A stretch of DNA of 64,000 bases, taken from contig JAEWGM010000002.1 in NCBI GenBank assembly GCA_023388315.1, forward strand, positions 19,114-83,113, given 5' to 3'. Below the pieces are notes generated by a model. It was not told the DNA's origin. It saw nothing but the letters and a program-made list of their open reading frames with translations, and did no database searches. The position numbers and the translations under genes are program-made. Positions 25,300 to 33,932 of the stretch are shown here, piece after piece. The stretch comes from Bacteroidota bacterium. Its GTDB lineage: Bacteria > Bacteroidota > Bacteroidia > Bacteroidales > Dysgonomonadaceae. Position 1 is the stretch's first letter. Each line of letters begins with the position of its first letter.

Positions 25300-25824
25300 T
25301 TACTGTTCGTTTTTCACTTTATGGTACATATCCTTGCCGTTTTGCGGGATAAAATTGGAAGTACAATCCGTTTCTTTCAATTTAAAACCGTCATAAACAA
25401 GGTCTTTTGGGTTTGTAAAAGCCATCGTTGTTTCATTTACTTGCGTCAATTCGCCAAAGCCTTCCAACAGTTGCCCATCTTTCACCAAGAAATATTTATC
25501 CATCACACTGATCATCCCTTCCGACATAAAAGTGTACACCCCTTTCACGGTGTCGCCCGAAATGGTTCCTTGAATTTCACCAATAGAACTGTCCGACTCA
25601 AATCGATTATAGAATAAATACCCTTTGAACGAATTATTGTTCGTTTCTATTTCCAAAGATACGGAATCTCTTCCTTCAACACCCAAATAACACTGTTTTC
25701 CCGAAATCGGAGTCTCAATGTTTTCTGCAGGAATGGTATCGTTCATTGTTTCATTGGGGTTACTTTTCTTTTGTGTGCACGAAGCCGCAGCAATCAGAAT
25801 TAATGCAATAATAAACTGTTTCAT
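25300..25824 (-). CDS. Small lipoprotein of unknown function
   Basis: A 174-aa protein with a lipoprotein signal MKQFIIALILIAAASC (Cys16). After a Ser/Asn/Glu-rich linker comes a beta-rich region: GKQCYLGVEGRDSVSLEIE, GYLFYNRFESDSSIGEIQGT. It resembles many uncharacterised Bacteroidetes lipoproteins with META/lipocalin-like strands, but I cannot name a family. Convergent with tsaB; no operon partner. Confidence 0.75.
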   Translation of the reverse strand: MKQFIIALILIAAASCTQKKSNPNETMNDTIPAENIETPISGKQCYLGVEGRDSVSLEIETNNNSFKGYLFYNRFESDSSIGEIQGTISGDTVKGVYTFMSEGMISVMDKYFLVKDGQLLEGFGELTQVNETTMAFTNPKDLVYDGFKLKETDCTSNFIPQNGKDMYHKVKNEQ

Positions 25825-25972
25825 TTTTCTTTCTTTTTTAAATTAAACGTAATACAATGATTAAACACAGTGGATATGCAAAGTGTTCGAAAAATGAGAT
25901 AAAGTGAAGCAAAATGCATAAAGGTCAATTGTTAACTTTCTCAAAACACATGCGCTTTATGCCATTTTATTT

Positions 25973-25980
25973 TATATTTG
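25973..25980 (+). promoter_or_regulatory. Promoter -7 box for the GHL10 hydrolase
   Basis: TATATTTG followed by CACACG, thirty bases before the ATG at 26010. Confidence 0.5.
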
Positions 25981-26009
25981 CACACGTAAGTTTAGAATCA
26001 TTATAATTA

Positions 26010-27464
26010 ATGCATAAAATATTCTCTTTGCTTATCGTTTGTTTGCTCACAACGATGTCCTTATTTTCAAACGAAACACCCGCTACAGAAGTACGGGCTG
26101 TGTGGCTCACAACAAATTACGGCCTCGACTGGCCTCGAAATAAAATCAGCGCCGATGTGCAAAAACGAGAGCTTATCGCCATTCTTGATAATTTGCAACG
26201 CCACAATTTTAACACCGTAATGTTTCAGGTGAGGGCGCGCGGAGAAGTGTTTTATCAATCCAAAATAGAGCCGATGGCGTCCATCATCGTGCAAGGCGGT
26301 TATGGCCAGGCAAAGTTCGATCCGTTGGCTTTCGCCATTGAAGAAGCGCACAAACGCGGTATGGAATGCCACGCTTGGTTGGTGACTTATCCGCTAGGTG
26401 GCGACAAGCACGTGCGAAGTTTGGGCGCGCGGTCAATCACCCGGAGGAATCCCTCCATCGCCAAAAAATTTAAAGGCGAGTGGTTTCTCGATCCCGGAAA
26501 TCCCAAAACGGACGATTACCTGCTTTCCCTTATCCAAGAAATTGTGTCGAATTACGATGTGGACGGCGTTCATTTCGATTACATTCGCTATCCCGACAAT
26601 AGAGGCCAATTCCCCGATGACGCTATGTATCGCGTTCACGGCAAAGGAAAATCGCGGGCCGATTGGCGACGAGACAATATCACGCGCTTTGTGGCCAAAG
26701 CATATGATTTGGTGAAGAAAAATAAACCTTGGGTACAGGTAAGTAGTTCCCCTTTAGGTAGATATCGAGCGCTGCAGGGTAGGGGTGCCGGATGGACGGC
26801 GTTTGAAACCGTGTTTCAGGACGCGGGGAAATGGATGAGAATGGGCAAGCACGACGCTCTTTACCCGATGATGTATTACAAAGAGCAACTTTTTTATCCG
26901 TTTGTGGATGATTGGATTGCCAACGGAAACCAGCGAATTGTGGTTCCCGGGCTGGGCGCCTACCAAATGATTGAGTTGGGTTGGAGTCGGCAAGATATTC
27001 TTAATCAGGTGAATTACACGCGCACCAAAGAAGTGCAGGGGCAAGCTTATTTCCGCACCCAGAACGTGCTTTCAAACACCAAAGGCATCTTGAATTCGTT
27101 AAACGATTATTATAAATATCCCGCGAAGCTTCCGCCAATGACGTGGCTTTCTACCGCTTCGCCTAAACAACCGATTGACATTATGGCGGAAAAACTGCCC
27201 AACGGCAATTTTAGGCTTTCGTGGAAAACGGAAAATGAAAATGAGCGGGTTTCGTTCAACGTGTATCGTTCAGAAACGGATGATTTCGACATCAACAAAG
27301 CCGAAAACATCCTTGCCACGGGCTTGCGCGCGCACACCTATGAGTATCGTTTGCCCGATAACGACCAAGCCTACTACTATTTCGTTACCGTTTCGGATTC
27401 ATACCACAACGAGAGCGAAATTTCGCATCCCGCGTTTTTCTATCATTCCGATACCATAAAATAG
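26010..27464 (+). CDS. GHL10-type glycosyl hydrolase-like protein with Fn3 domain
   Basis: A 484-aa secreted protein (signal peptide MHKIFSLLIVCLLTTMSLFS). Residues ~25-370 are a GHL10/DUF187 TIM barrel: EVRAVWLTTNYGLDWP, NTVMFQVRARGEVFY, VDGVHFDYIRYPD and a GLGAYQM strand. The last ~90 residues form a fibronectin type III-like fold (FRLSWKTENENERVSFNVYR). Characterised relatives (YngK, DigH) act on cell-wall-derived glycans; DigH cleaves denuded peptidoglycan. A role in cell-wall processing is likely but inferred. Confidence 0.88.
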   Translation: MHKIFSLLIVCLLTTMSLFSNETPATEVRAVWLTTNYGLDWPRNKISADVQKRELIAILDNLQRHNFNTVMFQVRARGEVFYQSKIEPMASIIVQGGYGQAKFDPLAFAIEEAHKRGMECHAWLVTYPLGGDKHVRSLGARSITRRNPSIAKKFKGEWFLDPGNPKTDDYLLSLIQEIVSNYDVDGVHFDYIRYPDNRGQFPDDAMYRVHGKGKSRADWRRDNITRFVAKAYDLVKKNKPWVQVSSSPLGRYRALQGRGAGWTAFETVFQDAGKWMRMGKHDALYPMMYYKEQLFYPFVDDWIANGNQRIVVPGLGAYQMIELGWSRQDILNQVNYTRTKEVQGQAYFRTQNVLSNTKGILNSLNDYYKYPAKLPPMTWLSTASPKQPIDIMAEKLPNGNFRLSWKTENENERVSFNVYRSETDDFDINKAENILATGLRAHTYEYRLPDNDQAYYYFVTVSDSYHNESEISHPAFFYHSDTIK

Positions 27465-27505
27465 ACATAAACCGTAATCTTGATTGGAAAATCAAAAAAA
27501 TGAAA

Positions 27506-27513
27506 TAATTTTG
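27506..27513 (+). promoter_or_regulatory. -7 box immediately before the Fur-type start codon
   Basis: TAATTTTG ends 5 bases before the ATG at 27519. With the usual -7 spacing, transcription would begin at or next to the A of the start codon, giving a leaderless mRNA. Confidence 0.45.
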
Positions 27514-27518
27514 CATAT

Positions 27519-28010
27519 ATGGACAGCAGCCCGAAAGTAAGAAAACAGGTGAAAGAAGAGTTTACAAATTATCTCACACTACACAAACACCGAAAAACGC
27601 CCGAACGATTTGCCATTTTAGACCATATCTACTCCAACAAAGGGCATTTTGATATGGATTCGTTGTATAAATCCATGATTGATGTAAATTTCAGGGTTAG
27701 CCGCGCCACATTGTACAACACCATTCAGCTGCTGTTGGATTGTGGATTGGTGGTGAAACATCAGTTTGGCGGCAATATGTCGAAATATGAAAAAGCTTAC
27801 GGCAACGAAAACCACGACCACCTCATTTGCACCAGCTGCGGCGAAGTGTGGGAAACAAAAAACAGCGATTTGTTTACCCAAGCGCAGTTGAAAAAGATAA
27901 AGAAATTTACCGTAAATTATTACAGCATGTATATTTACGGAACGTGCAGCAAATGCAACCACAACAAAAAAATGGAGTTGCGAAAACTGAATAAAGAAGC
28001 AAAAAAATAA
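27519..28010 (+). CDS. Fur-family transcriptional regulator
   Basis: A 163-aa Fur-superfamily repressor. Winged helix at residues ~20-90 (HRKTPERFAILDHIYSNKGH, RVSRATLYNTIQLLLDCGLV). The dimer/metal domain has HDHLICTSCGEVWE and a second CxxC in CSKCN, the structural zinc site. Whether it senses iron, zinc or peroxide cannot be told. Gene order Fur-purA is common in Bacteroidales. Possibly leaderless (see 27506). Confidence 0.92.
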   Translation: MDSSPKVRKQVKEEFTNYLTLHKHRKTPERFAILDHIYSNKGHFDMDSLYKSMIDVNFRVSRATLYNTIQLLLDCGLVVKHQFGGNMSKYEKAYGNENHDHLICTSCGEVWETKNSDLFTQAQLKKIKKFTVNYYSMYIYGTCSKCNHNKKMELRKLNKEAKK

Positions 28011-28070
28011 AATAAGAAATTAAAGAAGCGGAGAAATAAAGAAGAAAAGGAACGGATTTTCCAAAAAAAG

Positions 28071-28105
28071 TCTTGGTTCTTTTTATCTTAGCTCTTGGTT
28101 CTAAA
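28071..28105. repeat. Heptad-like repeat in the purA leader
   Basis: TCTT recurs at 28071, 28078, 28086 and 28093 (steps 7, 8, 7), with tcttggttct appearing twice. A degenerate member of the 7-bp class, ending 11 bp before the purA ATG. Confidence 0.5.
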
Positions 28106-28116
28106 TAAAAAACAAA

Positions 28117-29376
28117 ATGAAAGTAGATGTAATTTTAGGCCTTCAGTGGGGCGATGAAGGAAAAGGAAAAATTGTGGATGTACTCACACCCGAATATGGC
28201 ATTGTAGCGCGCTTTCAAGGTGGGCCAAATGCCGGACATACGTTGGAATTTGATGGACAGAAATACATACTGAAATCCATTCCGTCGGGCATTTTTGAAA
28301 AAGGAAAAATAAACATTGTGGGAAATGGCGTGGTGCTCGACCCCGCGTTATTTAAACAGGAAGTGGAAAACCTTGAAAAGGCGGGACACTCGCTCACCGA
28401 CCGGTTGTACATCTCCAAAAAAGCGCACTTGATTCTTCCCACGCATCGGTTATTGGATGCCGCTTCGGAGCAAGCGAAAGGCGATTTAAAAATCGGCACC
28501 ACGGGCAGAGGCATCGGCCCCACATATACCGATAAAATCAGCCGGAACGGTCTTCGCGTGGGTGATTTGTTCCATAATTTTGATGAAAAATACAAGCGTG
28601 TTACATCACGACACATCGAAATGCTGTCGCATTATGATTTTGAGTATGATTTAACCGAAATTGAGCAAGAATGGTTTGCCGGAGTGGAGAAATTGAAAAC
28701 GTTCAACATCATAGATAGTGAGCACTTTATCAACAAACACCTCGCCGAAGGCGGTATGGTTTTGGCCGAGGGCGCGCAAGGTTCCTTGTTGGATATAGAT
28801 TTTGGCTCGTATCCGTTTGTAACATCGTCCAACACCATTTGCGCCGGGGCTTGCACCGGTTTGGGCATCGCACCCAATAAAATAGGTGAAGTGTACGGTA
28901 TTTTTAAAGCGTATTGCACACGCGTGGGCAGCGGCCCTTTCCCCACCGAGTTGTTCGACAACGACGGACAGTTGCTCCGCGACCACGGCCACGAATACGG
29001 CTCCGTTACCGGACGTCCGCGCCGTTGCGGCTGGATTGATTTGGTGGCGCTTCGCTACACCATTATGATCAACGGCGTGACCAAACTCATTATGATGAAA
29101 AGCGATGTGTTGGATACTTTTGAAACCATTAAAGTGGCCGTAGCATATGAAATTGACGGCGAGCAAGTGGAGGATTTCCCCTTCGATATTTCGGAAAACA
29201 TCAATCCCGTGTATGTTGATTTGCCCGGCTGGCAAACCGATATGACACAAATGAAATCGGAAGACGAATTTCCCGAAGAATTCAACAATTACCTCAACTT
29301 CTTGGAAGAAGAGCTGGGAGTGCCCATTGCCATTGTGTCAGTTGGCCCGGATAGGTCGCAAACGATTATTAGGTAA
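28117..29376 (+). CDS. purA: Adenylosuccinate synthetase
   Basis: A 419-aa enzyme that joins IMP and aspartate using GTP in the first committed step to AMP. Signature GLQWGDEGKGKIVD at residues 8-21 includes the catalytic Asp; GPNAGHT, GTTGRGIGPTY, GAQGSLLDIDFG and RPRRCGWIDL follow. Length is normal. Follows the Fur gene after 106 bp containing a heptad-like repeat. Confidence 0.97.
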   Translation: MKVDVILGLQWGDEGKGKIVDVLTPEYGIVARFQGGPNAGHTLEFDGQKYILKSIPSGIFEKGKINIVGNGVVLDPALFKQEVENLEKAGHSLTDRLYISKKAHLILPTHRLLDAASEQAKGDLKIGTTGRGIGPTYTDKISRNGLRVGDLFHNFDEKYKRVTSRHIEMLSHYDFEYDLTEIEQEWFAGVEKLKTFNIIDSEHFINKHLAEGGMVLAEGAQGSLLDIDFGSYPFVTSSNTICAGACTGLGIAPNKIGEVYGIFKAYCTRVGSGPFPTELFDNDGQLLRDHGHEYGSVTGRPRRCGWIDLVALRYTIMINGVTKLIMMKSDVLDTFETIKVAVAYEIDGEQVEDFPFDISENINPVYVDLPGWQTDMTQMKSEDEFPEEFNNYLNFLEEELGVPIAIVSVGPDRSQTIIR

Positions 29377-29461
29377 AACCGCATAAAAACATTTTTGGCA
29401 CGTTTTGTGTTTAGTATTAAACAATAATCAAAAAATACAATAATCAAAAAATACAATTTTT

Positions 29462-30145
29462 ATGGCACCTATTTGGATTTTATTCGGAGTGATTGCGCTG
29501 GCAGGATGGATTGTTCAGGCACAGTTGCAAAGCCGATTCAAAAAATATTCGCGCATTCCGCTTCGTAATGGAATGACCGGCAAGGAAGTAGCTGAAAAGA
29601 TGCTACACGACAACGGAATACACGATGTTCAGGTCATTTCCGTGAGAGGGCGGCTCACAGACCACTACAACCCGCTCAATAAAACCATTAATTTGAGCGA
29701 ACCGGTTTATGGCAGCAACAGCGTTGCCGCCGCCGCTGTAGCGGCTCACGAAACCGGGCACGCCTTGCAACACGCCAAGGGATACGCTCCCCTAAAAATG
29801 CGCTCCGCGTTGGTACCGGTTATTTCCGCCACCTCAAAATGGGTAATGTGGGTGTTGCTTCTCGGAATCATTATGATTCAAACTTTTCCAATGTTGATTT
29901 GGATTGGTATCGGGATGTTCGCGCTCACCACGCTTTTTAGTTTCGTAACGTTGCCGGTAGAGAAAAATGCCACCAACAGGGCGTTGCGCTGGTTAAGCAG
30001 CGCCGGTATCACCGATGTAAGCAACCACAACCAAGGCGTTGACGCGTTGCGTTGGGCCGGTTACACTTATGTGGTGGCAGCGCTCAGTTCATTGGCCACG
30101 CTTTTTTATTATGTGATGATTGCAATGAGCGGAAGCAGAAGATAA
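29462..30145 (+). CDS. Membrane zinc metallopeptidase (YugP-like)
   Basis: A 227-aa membrane protein. An N-terminal helix (WILFGVIALAGWIVQAQLQ) precedes the catalytic HETGH (residue ~97) in AAHETGHALQHAKGYAPLKMR; two or three further helices follow (VMWVLLLGIIMIQTF, YTYVVAALSSLATLFYYVMIA). It matches the neutral zinc metallopeptidase family PF04298. Substrate unknown, probably membrane protein quality control. A terminator lies 33 bp after the stop. Confidence 0.9.
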   Translation: MAPIWILFGVIALAGWIVQAQLQSRFKKYSRIPLRNGMTGKEVAEKMLHDNGIHDVQVISVRGRLTDHYNPLNKTINLSEPVYGSNSVAAAAVAAHETGHALQHAKGYAPLKMRSALVPVISATSKWVMWVLLLGIIMIQTFPMLIWIGIGMFALTTLFSFVTLPVEKNATNRALRWLSSAGITDVSNHNQGVDALRWAGYTYVVAALSSLATLFYYVMIAMSGSRR

Positions 30146-30177
30146 GCCCTTTATCAATAATTGATTACAAAAGATAT

Positions 30178-30209
30178 AACGCGGTGCGGGAACATTTTCG
30201 CATCGCGTT
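30178..30209 (+). terminator. Intrinsic terminator after the membrane peptidase
   Basis: AACGCGGTGCG pairs with CGCATCGCGTT (one G-T pair), 10-base loop, followed by GTGTTTT. Confidence 0.7.
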
Positions 30210-30262
30210 GTGTTTTCTAAGAAACATTTTAATTGAATAAAAAATCACGAAAATAAATTCAT

Positions 30263-30982
30263 ATGAAAACAATTTATCACTCCGCGGATAGCCGCGGCCA
30301 CGCCAATCATGGATGGTTGAAGAGCCACCACACATTCAGTTTCGCCAATTATTACAATCGCGAGCGGATGCACTTTGGCGTTTTACGCGTTATAAACGAC
30401 GATTTTGTGGAAGGCGGAGAAGGCTTTGGCAAACATCCGCACAACGATATGGAAATTATATCCATACCGCTTGAGGGCGCGCTCGAACACCGCGACAGTA
30501 TGGGCAACGGCAGCGTCATTCGAAAGGGCGATGTGCAGGTAATGTCGGCCGGAAAGGGAATTACGCACAGCGAATTTAATGCAAACCAAGATCGGCCCGT
30601 GAAGTTTTTGCAAATTTGGGTTTTCCCACGCGAGAAAGGCGTTGAGCCCCGTTACGACCAACTGCACATTGCCGATTTTGCCAAACCCAACGATTTCCAA
30701 CAGATTGTTTCGCCCGATAAAAACGATGAAGGCGTTTGGATACATCAAGACGCGTGGTTTCACATGGCAAATTTCGATAAAAACATGGCCAAACAATACG
30801 ATGTGAAGAAAAAAGGAAACGGCGTGTATGTCTTTGTCATTAAAGGACAAGCAAAAATAGGCGAGCAGGTGCTCAATGAACGCGATGGTTACGGAATTTG
30901 GGAAACTGACAATTTTACGCTGCAAGCGCTCGAAAATTCAGAAATACTTCTCATGGAGGTTCCCATGGAATTACCGAGATAA
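30263..30982 (+). CDS. Pirin family protein
   Basis: A 239-aa bicupin. The metal-binding region is intact: GFGKHPHNDMEIISIPLEG and KGITHSEFN. Begins with the typical HSADSRGHANHGWLKSHHTF. Bacterial pirins such as YhhW act as quercetinases in vitro and some bind partner enzymes; the in vivo role here is unknown. Single gene with a terminator 25 bp downstream. Confidence 0.93.
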   Translation: MKTIYHSADSRGHANHGWLKSHHTFSFANYYNRERMHFGVLRVINDDFVEGGEGFGKHPHNDMEIISIPLEGALEHRDSMGNGSVIRKGDVQVMSAGKGITHSEFNANQDRPVKFLQIWVFPREKGVEPRYDQLHIADFAKPNDFQQIVSPDKNDEGVWIHQDAWFHMANFDKNMAKQYDVKKKGNGVYVFVIKGQAKIGEQVLNERDGYGIWETDNFTLQALENSEILLMEVPMELPR

Positions 30983-31007
30983 AATTGCATAGGCTAAAAA
31001 TATTTCA

Positions 31008-31031
31008 AAAGCGGCAACCAATTGCCGCTTT
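31008..31031 (+). terminator. Intrinsic terminator after pirin
   Basis: AAAGCGGCAA pairs perfectly with TTGCCGCTTT around a CCAA loop. Confidence 0.8.
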
Positions 31032-31065
31032 ATTTGTTTTACCATAAAAATCAATGCAACCACGA

Positions 31066-31980
31066 ATGAAAACAATTCTAATTACGGGTGGCTCAGGATT
31101 GGTGGGCAAAAAACTATCCACTTTGCTTTTAGAAAATGGTTACAAAGTAATTTGGCTTAGCCGCGAACGCGATTTGCAAGCCAAAATACCTACTTACCAA
31201 TGGGATTACCAACGCAACAAAATAGATAAAGAAGCCATTGAGCAAGCCGATGCCATTATTCATTTAGCCGGATCAAACCTTGGCGAAGGCTCGTGGACAC
31301 GGGTAAAAAAACAGCAAATTGTAGAGAGCCGGGTGAAAACCGCGCAGATATTGTTTGAAACCGTAAAATCGATGAATAAAAAACTCGATGCCTTTATTTC
31401 TGCGTCAGCCGTTGGTTATTATGGCGTTGGTATTTCTGAAAAAATTCATACGGAAAAAGACACGTCCCGCGGAAACGATTTTCTAAGCCGCACCTGCCGA
31501 AAATGGGAAGGCGCCGCTTTTAAATTTCGGAAAGAGTTAAATGTGCGCACGGTGGTAATTCGCACCGGCTTTGTGGTTTCAAAAGAGAGCAACGCGTTTA
31601 AAAAAATGCTTGCCCCCACCCGCTTTGGATTGGGCTCGCCGCTTGGAAGCGGCAGGCAATATCTGTCGTGGATTCACATTGACGACCTTTGCCGCATTTA
31701 CCTGAAAGCATTGGAAGACACCACTATGAAGGGCGCATATAACGCCGTTGCTCCAGAGTTTATCACCAATGCCGGATTTATGCGTACTTTGGCAAAAGCA
31801 ATGAAGCGCCCGTTTTTTATGCCTAATGTTCCCACATTTTTGCTCCGGTTGATGATGGGCGAGGCCGCCGATTTAATATTGGGCGGAAGCCGCATTTCGG
31901 CACAAAAAACGGAAGAGTCCGGGTTTGAATTTACCTATAAAACGGCTAATGATGCCATTCGCGCATGTTTGGATGCGTAA
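31066..31980 (+). CDS. TIGR01777-family NAD(P)-binding epimerase (YfcH-like)
   Basis: A 304-aa protein with a Rossmann fold: TILITGGSGLVGKKLS at the N-terminus, then the AIIHLAGSNLGEGSWT block, SAVGYYG, and GSGRQYLSWIHIDDL. The C-terminal domain (DUF1731-like) starts with FITNAGFMRTLAKAMKRP. The start at 31066 puts the Rossmann strand directly at the N-terminus; an ATG at 31054 would add MQPR. Substrate unknown. Confidence 0.9.
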   Translation: MKTILITGGSGLVGKKLSTLLLENGYKVIWLSRERDLQAKIPTYQWDYQRNKIDKEAIEQADAIIHLAGSNLGEGSWTRVKKQQIVESRVKTAQILFETVKSMNKKLDAFISASAVGYYGVGISEKIHTEKDTSRGNDFLSRTCRKWEGAAFKFRKELNVRTVVIRTGFVVSKESNAFKKMLAPTRFGLGSPLGSGRQYLSWIHIDDLCRIYLKALEDTTMKGAYNAVAPEFITNAGFMRTLAKAMKRPFFMPNVPTFLLRLMMGEAADLILGGSRISAQKTEESGFEFTYKTANDAIRACLDA

Positions 31981-32043
31981 AAGAGAAGGAATAACAAAGA
32001 ATAACAAATAGAAGTTTATACACCTAACCGTATAGCCTGAAAT

Positions 32044-32099
32044 TCTACTTTTCTCATTTCCAACTTTCTAACTTCTAATTTCTAATTTCAAATTTCAAA
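32044..32099. repeat. Perfect-register heptad array in a 5' leader
   Basis: Eight heptads: ttctact, ttctcat, ttccaac, tttctaa, cttctaa, tttctaa, tttcaaa, tttcaaa. The array ends three bases before the ATG of the DUF1697 gene, so it fills the space where a ribosome-binding region would be. Confidence 0.8.
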
Positions 32100-32102
32100 A
32101 AA

Positions 32103-32639
32103 ATGCCTACCTATATTGTCCTTCTGCGCGGTGTAACGCCCACCGGAAAAAATCGCGTGCCGATGGCCGAACTTCGCAAAGCGCTTGTCGATAACGGCTT
32201 TGAAAATGTGCAAACGTGGATTCAGAGCGGAAATGTTATTCTTGATAGTGACCTTTCAGCGAAAGAATTATCGGAAAGAGTACATGCAAGTATTAAAGAA
32301 AATATCGGCGCCGATTTAAAGATTATCGTAAAAACGCCTCTAGAAATTAAAGCTGTGCTCGAGAAAAATCCTTTTACGCACAATTACGACATTTCCCGCG
32401 TTTTCTTCACGCTCTTCAACGATAAACCCGGTAAAGAATTGGTAAACGCTTTGCAGCAGCAAGATTTTGGCGAAGAAATGTGCGTTATTGCTCCACATGC
32501 CATCTACCTGTATATTCCGGGTTCGGCAGCACGAAGCAAACTCAGCAACAATTTTATCGAGCGAAAACTAAAAATTGATGCCACAACACGCAATTTCAAT
32601 ACGTTGTCTAAACTTTTAACCCTTGGCTCTCAGCCCTAA
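32103..32639 (+). CDS. DUF1697 domain-containing protein
   Basis: A 178-aa cytoplasmic protein beginning MPTYIVLLRGVTPTGKNRVPM, then ELRKALVDNGFENVQTWIQSGNVIL, which is the DUF1697 signature. No catalytic motif is known for the family. It ends 10 bp before the YdeI-type gene. Its leader is the heptad array at 32044. Confidence 0.88.
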   Translation: MPTYIVLLRGVTPTGKNRVPMAELRKALVDNGFENVQTWIQSGNVILDSDLSAKELSERVHASIKENIGADLKIIVKTPLEIKAVLEKNPFTHNYDISRVFFTLFNDKPGKELVNALQQQDFGEEMCVIAPHAIYLYIPGSAARSKLSNNFIERKLKIDATTRNFNTLSKLLTLGSQP

Positions 32640-32649
32640 TCATTTACAA

Positions 32650-33216
32650 ATGGAAACAACAAAAACCGCATATTTCAATTCGCGTGAAAAATGGCGCGAT
32701 TGGCTGAAAGAAAATTTTCAAACCGAAAAAGAAATTTGGCTCATCTATCCCAATAAATCGACAGGGAAACAACGCATTTTGTACAACGATGCCGTGGAAG
32801 AAGCCCTTTGCTTCGGTTGGATTGACAGCACGATGAAAAAATATGATGCCACACACTCTATGCAGCGTTTCACGCCTCGTAATCCGAAAAGCGCCTATTC
32901 TCAGCCCAACAAAGAGCGTTTGAAATGGCTCGCCGAAAACAAAATGTTACATCCTGAAATTCACAAAAACGTAGCACACGTTTTAACCGAAGAGTTTGTT
33001 TATCCAACAGATATAATCACAGCATTGCAAGCCGACGAGGAAACGTGGCGAAATTTTCAGGCTTTCTCCGAATCTTACAAACGCATTCGCGTGGCGTATA
33101 TTCAGGGCGCGCGCTCTCGTCCCGATGAATTTGAAAAGCGTCTGCGCAATTTCTTGAAAAAAACGAAGAGCAACAAAAAAATCATCGGGCACGGCGGCAT
33201 CGATAAATATTATTAA
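32650..33216 (+). CDS. YdeI/OmpD-associated family protein
   Basis: A 188-aa soluble protein with the family blocks WLIYPNKSTGKQRILYNDAVEEALCFGWID and RFTPRNPKSAYSQPNKER. The Arg/Lys-rich C-terminus KTKSNKKIIGHGGIDKYY is typical. The ATG at 32650 is preferred over an in-frame start overlapping the upstream gene, because it gives the family N-terminus. Function unknown; probably co-transcribed with the DUF1697 gene. Confidence 0.88.
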   Translation: METTKTAYFNSREKWRDWLKENFQTEKEIWLIYPNKSTGKQRILYNDAVEEALCFGWIDSTMKKYDATHSMQRFTPRNPKSAYSQPNKERLKWLAENKMLHPEIHKNVAHVLTEEFVYPTDIITALQADEETWRNFQAFSESYKRIRVAYIQGARSRPDEFEKRLRNFLKKTKSNKKIIGHGGIDKYY

Positions 33217-33244
33217 TATGTTGAATGAATGTAGCCAGAATAGC

Positions 33245-33349
33245 CGTTCGCAATCAAAAAGAACATCACAAAACAGAAAATTATAAAACGGAGGTTCGGC
33301 GCTTTTACAAGAAAACGAGGTTGATTTTGATGGAAAATATATGTTATAA
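33245..33349 (+). pseudogene. 3' remnant of a RAYT transposase gene
   Basis: About 105 bp match the last third of the intact RAYT gene at 33933 (34275-34379), with a one-base deletion after ggcgc that breaks the frame and several substitutions. It ends with the same TTATAA and continues into the same palindromic block as the intact gene. This shows that gene plus flank was duplicated. Confidence 0.8.
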
Positions 33350-33445
33350 CATTCAACCCTTTGTAGGGTTGTGTTGTTTTATTGCCATATGACCGTATGT
33401 TTCACATACGGCTATGGCTGTTTAACCCATTCGGGTTTAATTCAT
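33350..33445. repeat. REP block: three palindromes (copy 1)
   Basis: Three hairpins: CAACCC...GGGTTG (33354-33371), CCGTATGT-ttc-ACATACGG (33393-33411) and TAAACCCGAATGGGTTAAA-type (33421-33440). The same block follows the intact RAYT gene at 34380-34475 with few changes. Confidence 0.75.
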
Positions 33446-33926
33446 TCGCTGTAAAAATCATTATCATCTCAACCCGAAAGAGTTAAATTAAATAGCCATA
33501 GGCGCAAACCTATGGAAAATAAAAAAACATACACCATCAACCCGCAGGGTTGAACAAAAAATGAACAATGATGCCGATGCCAAAACAAATGCATAAATCC
33601 AATGCAATTACCAAAGAACAACTGATTTCGCTATAAAAATCATCATCTTAACCCGAAAGAGTTAAATTAAAATGGCCATAGGCGCGAACCTATGGAAAAT
33701 AAATAAAAACATACACCATCAACACGTAGGGTTGAACAAAAAATCAACAATCATGCCGATGCCAAAACAAATGCACAAATCCAATGCAATTACCAAAGAA
33801 CAGCTGATTTCGCTATAAAAATCATCATCTCAACCCGAATGGGTTAAATTAAAATAGCCATAGGCGCAAACCTATGGAAAGTAAATCAAACATACATCAT
33901 CAACCCAGAGGGTTGAACAAAAAAAT
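33446..33926. repeat. 182-bp tandem repeat array with truncated regulator 5' ends
   Basis: Units start at TCGCT at 33446, 33628 and 33810 (period exactly 182); the third unit is cut at ~33926 by the RAYT gene. Each unit has three hairpins: AACCC-gaat-GGGTT type, CCATAGG-cgcaaa-CCTATGG and CAACCC-gta-GGGTTG. Units 1 and 2 then carry a copy of the first ~20 codons of the Crp/Fnr-like gene at 34601 (MPMPKQMHKSNAITKEQL...), closed by a TAA in the next unit. A fourth copy leads into the real gene. The short ORFs are 33568-33636 and 33753-33818. Confidence 0.85.
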
Positions 33927-33932
33927 GACACA

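Noticed and set aside
27519..29376. Fur-purA as a functional operon under metal control
   Set aside because: The two genes are 106 bp apart with a heptad-like repeat between them; adjacency is common but no shared regulation can be seen.
33446..33926. CRISPR-like array
   Set aside because: The period is 182 bp, the whole unit repeats, there are no unique spacers and no cas genes; it is a REP/RAYT tandem duplication.
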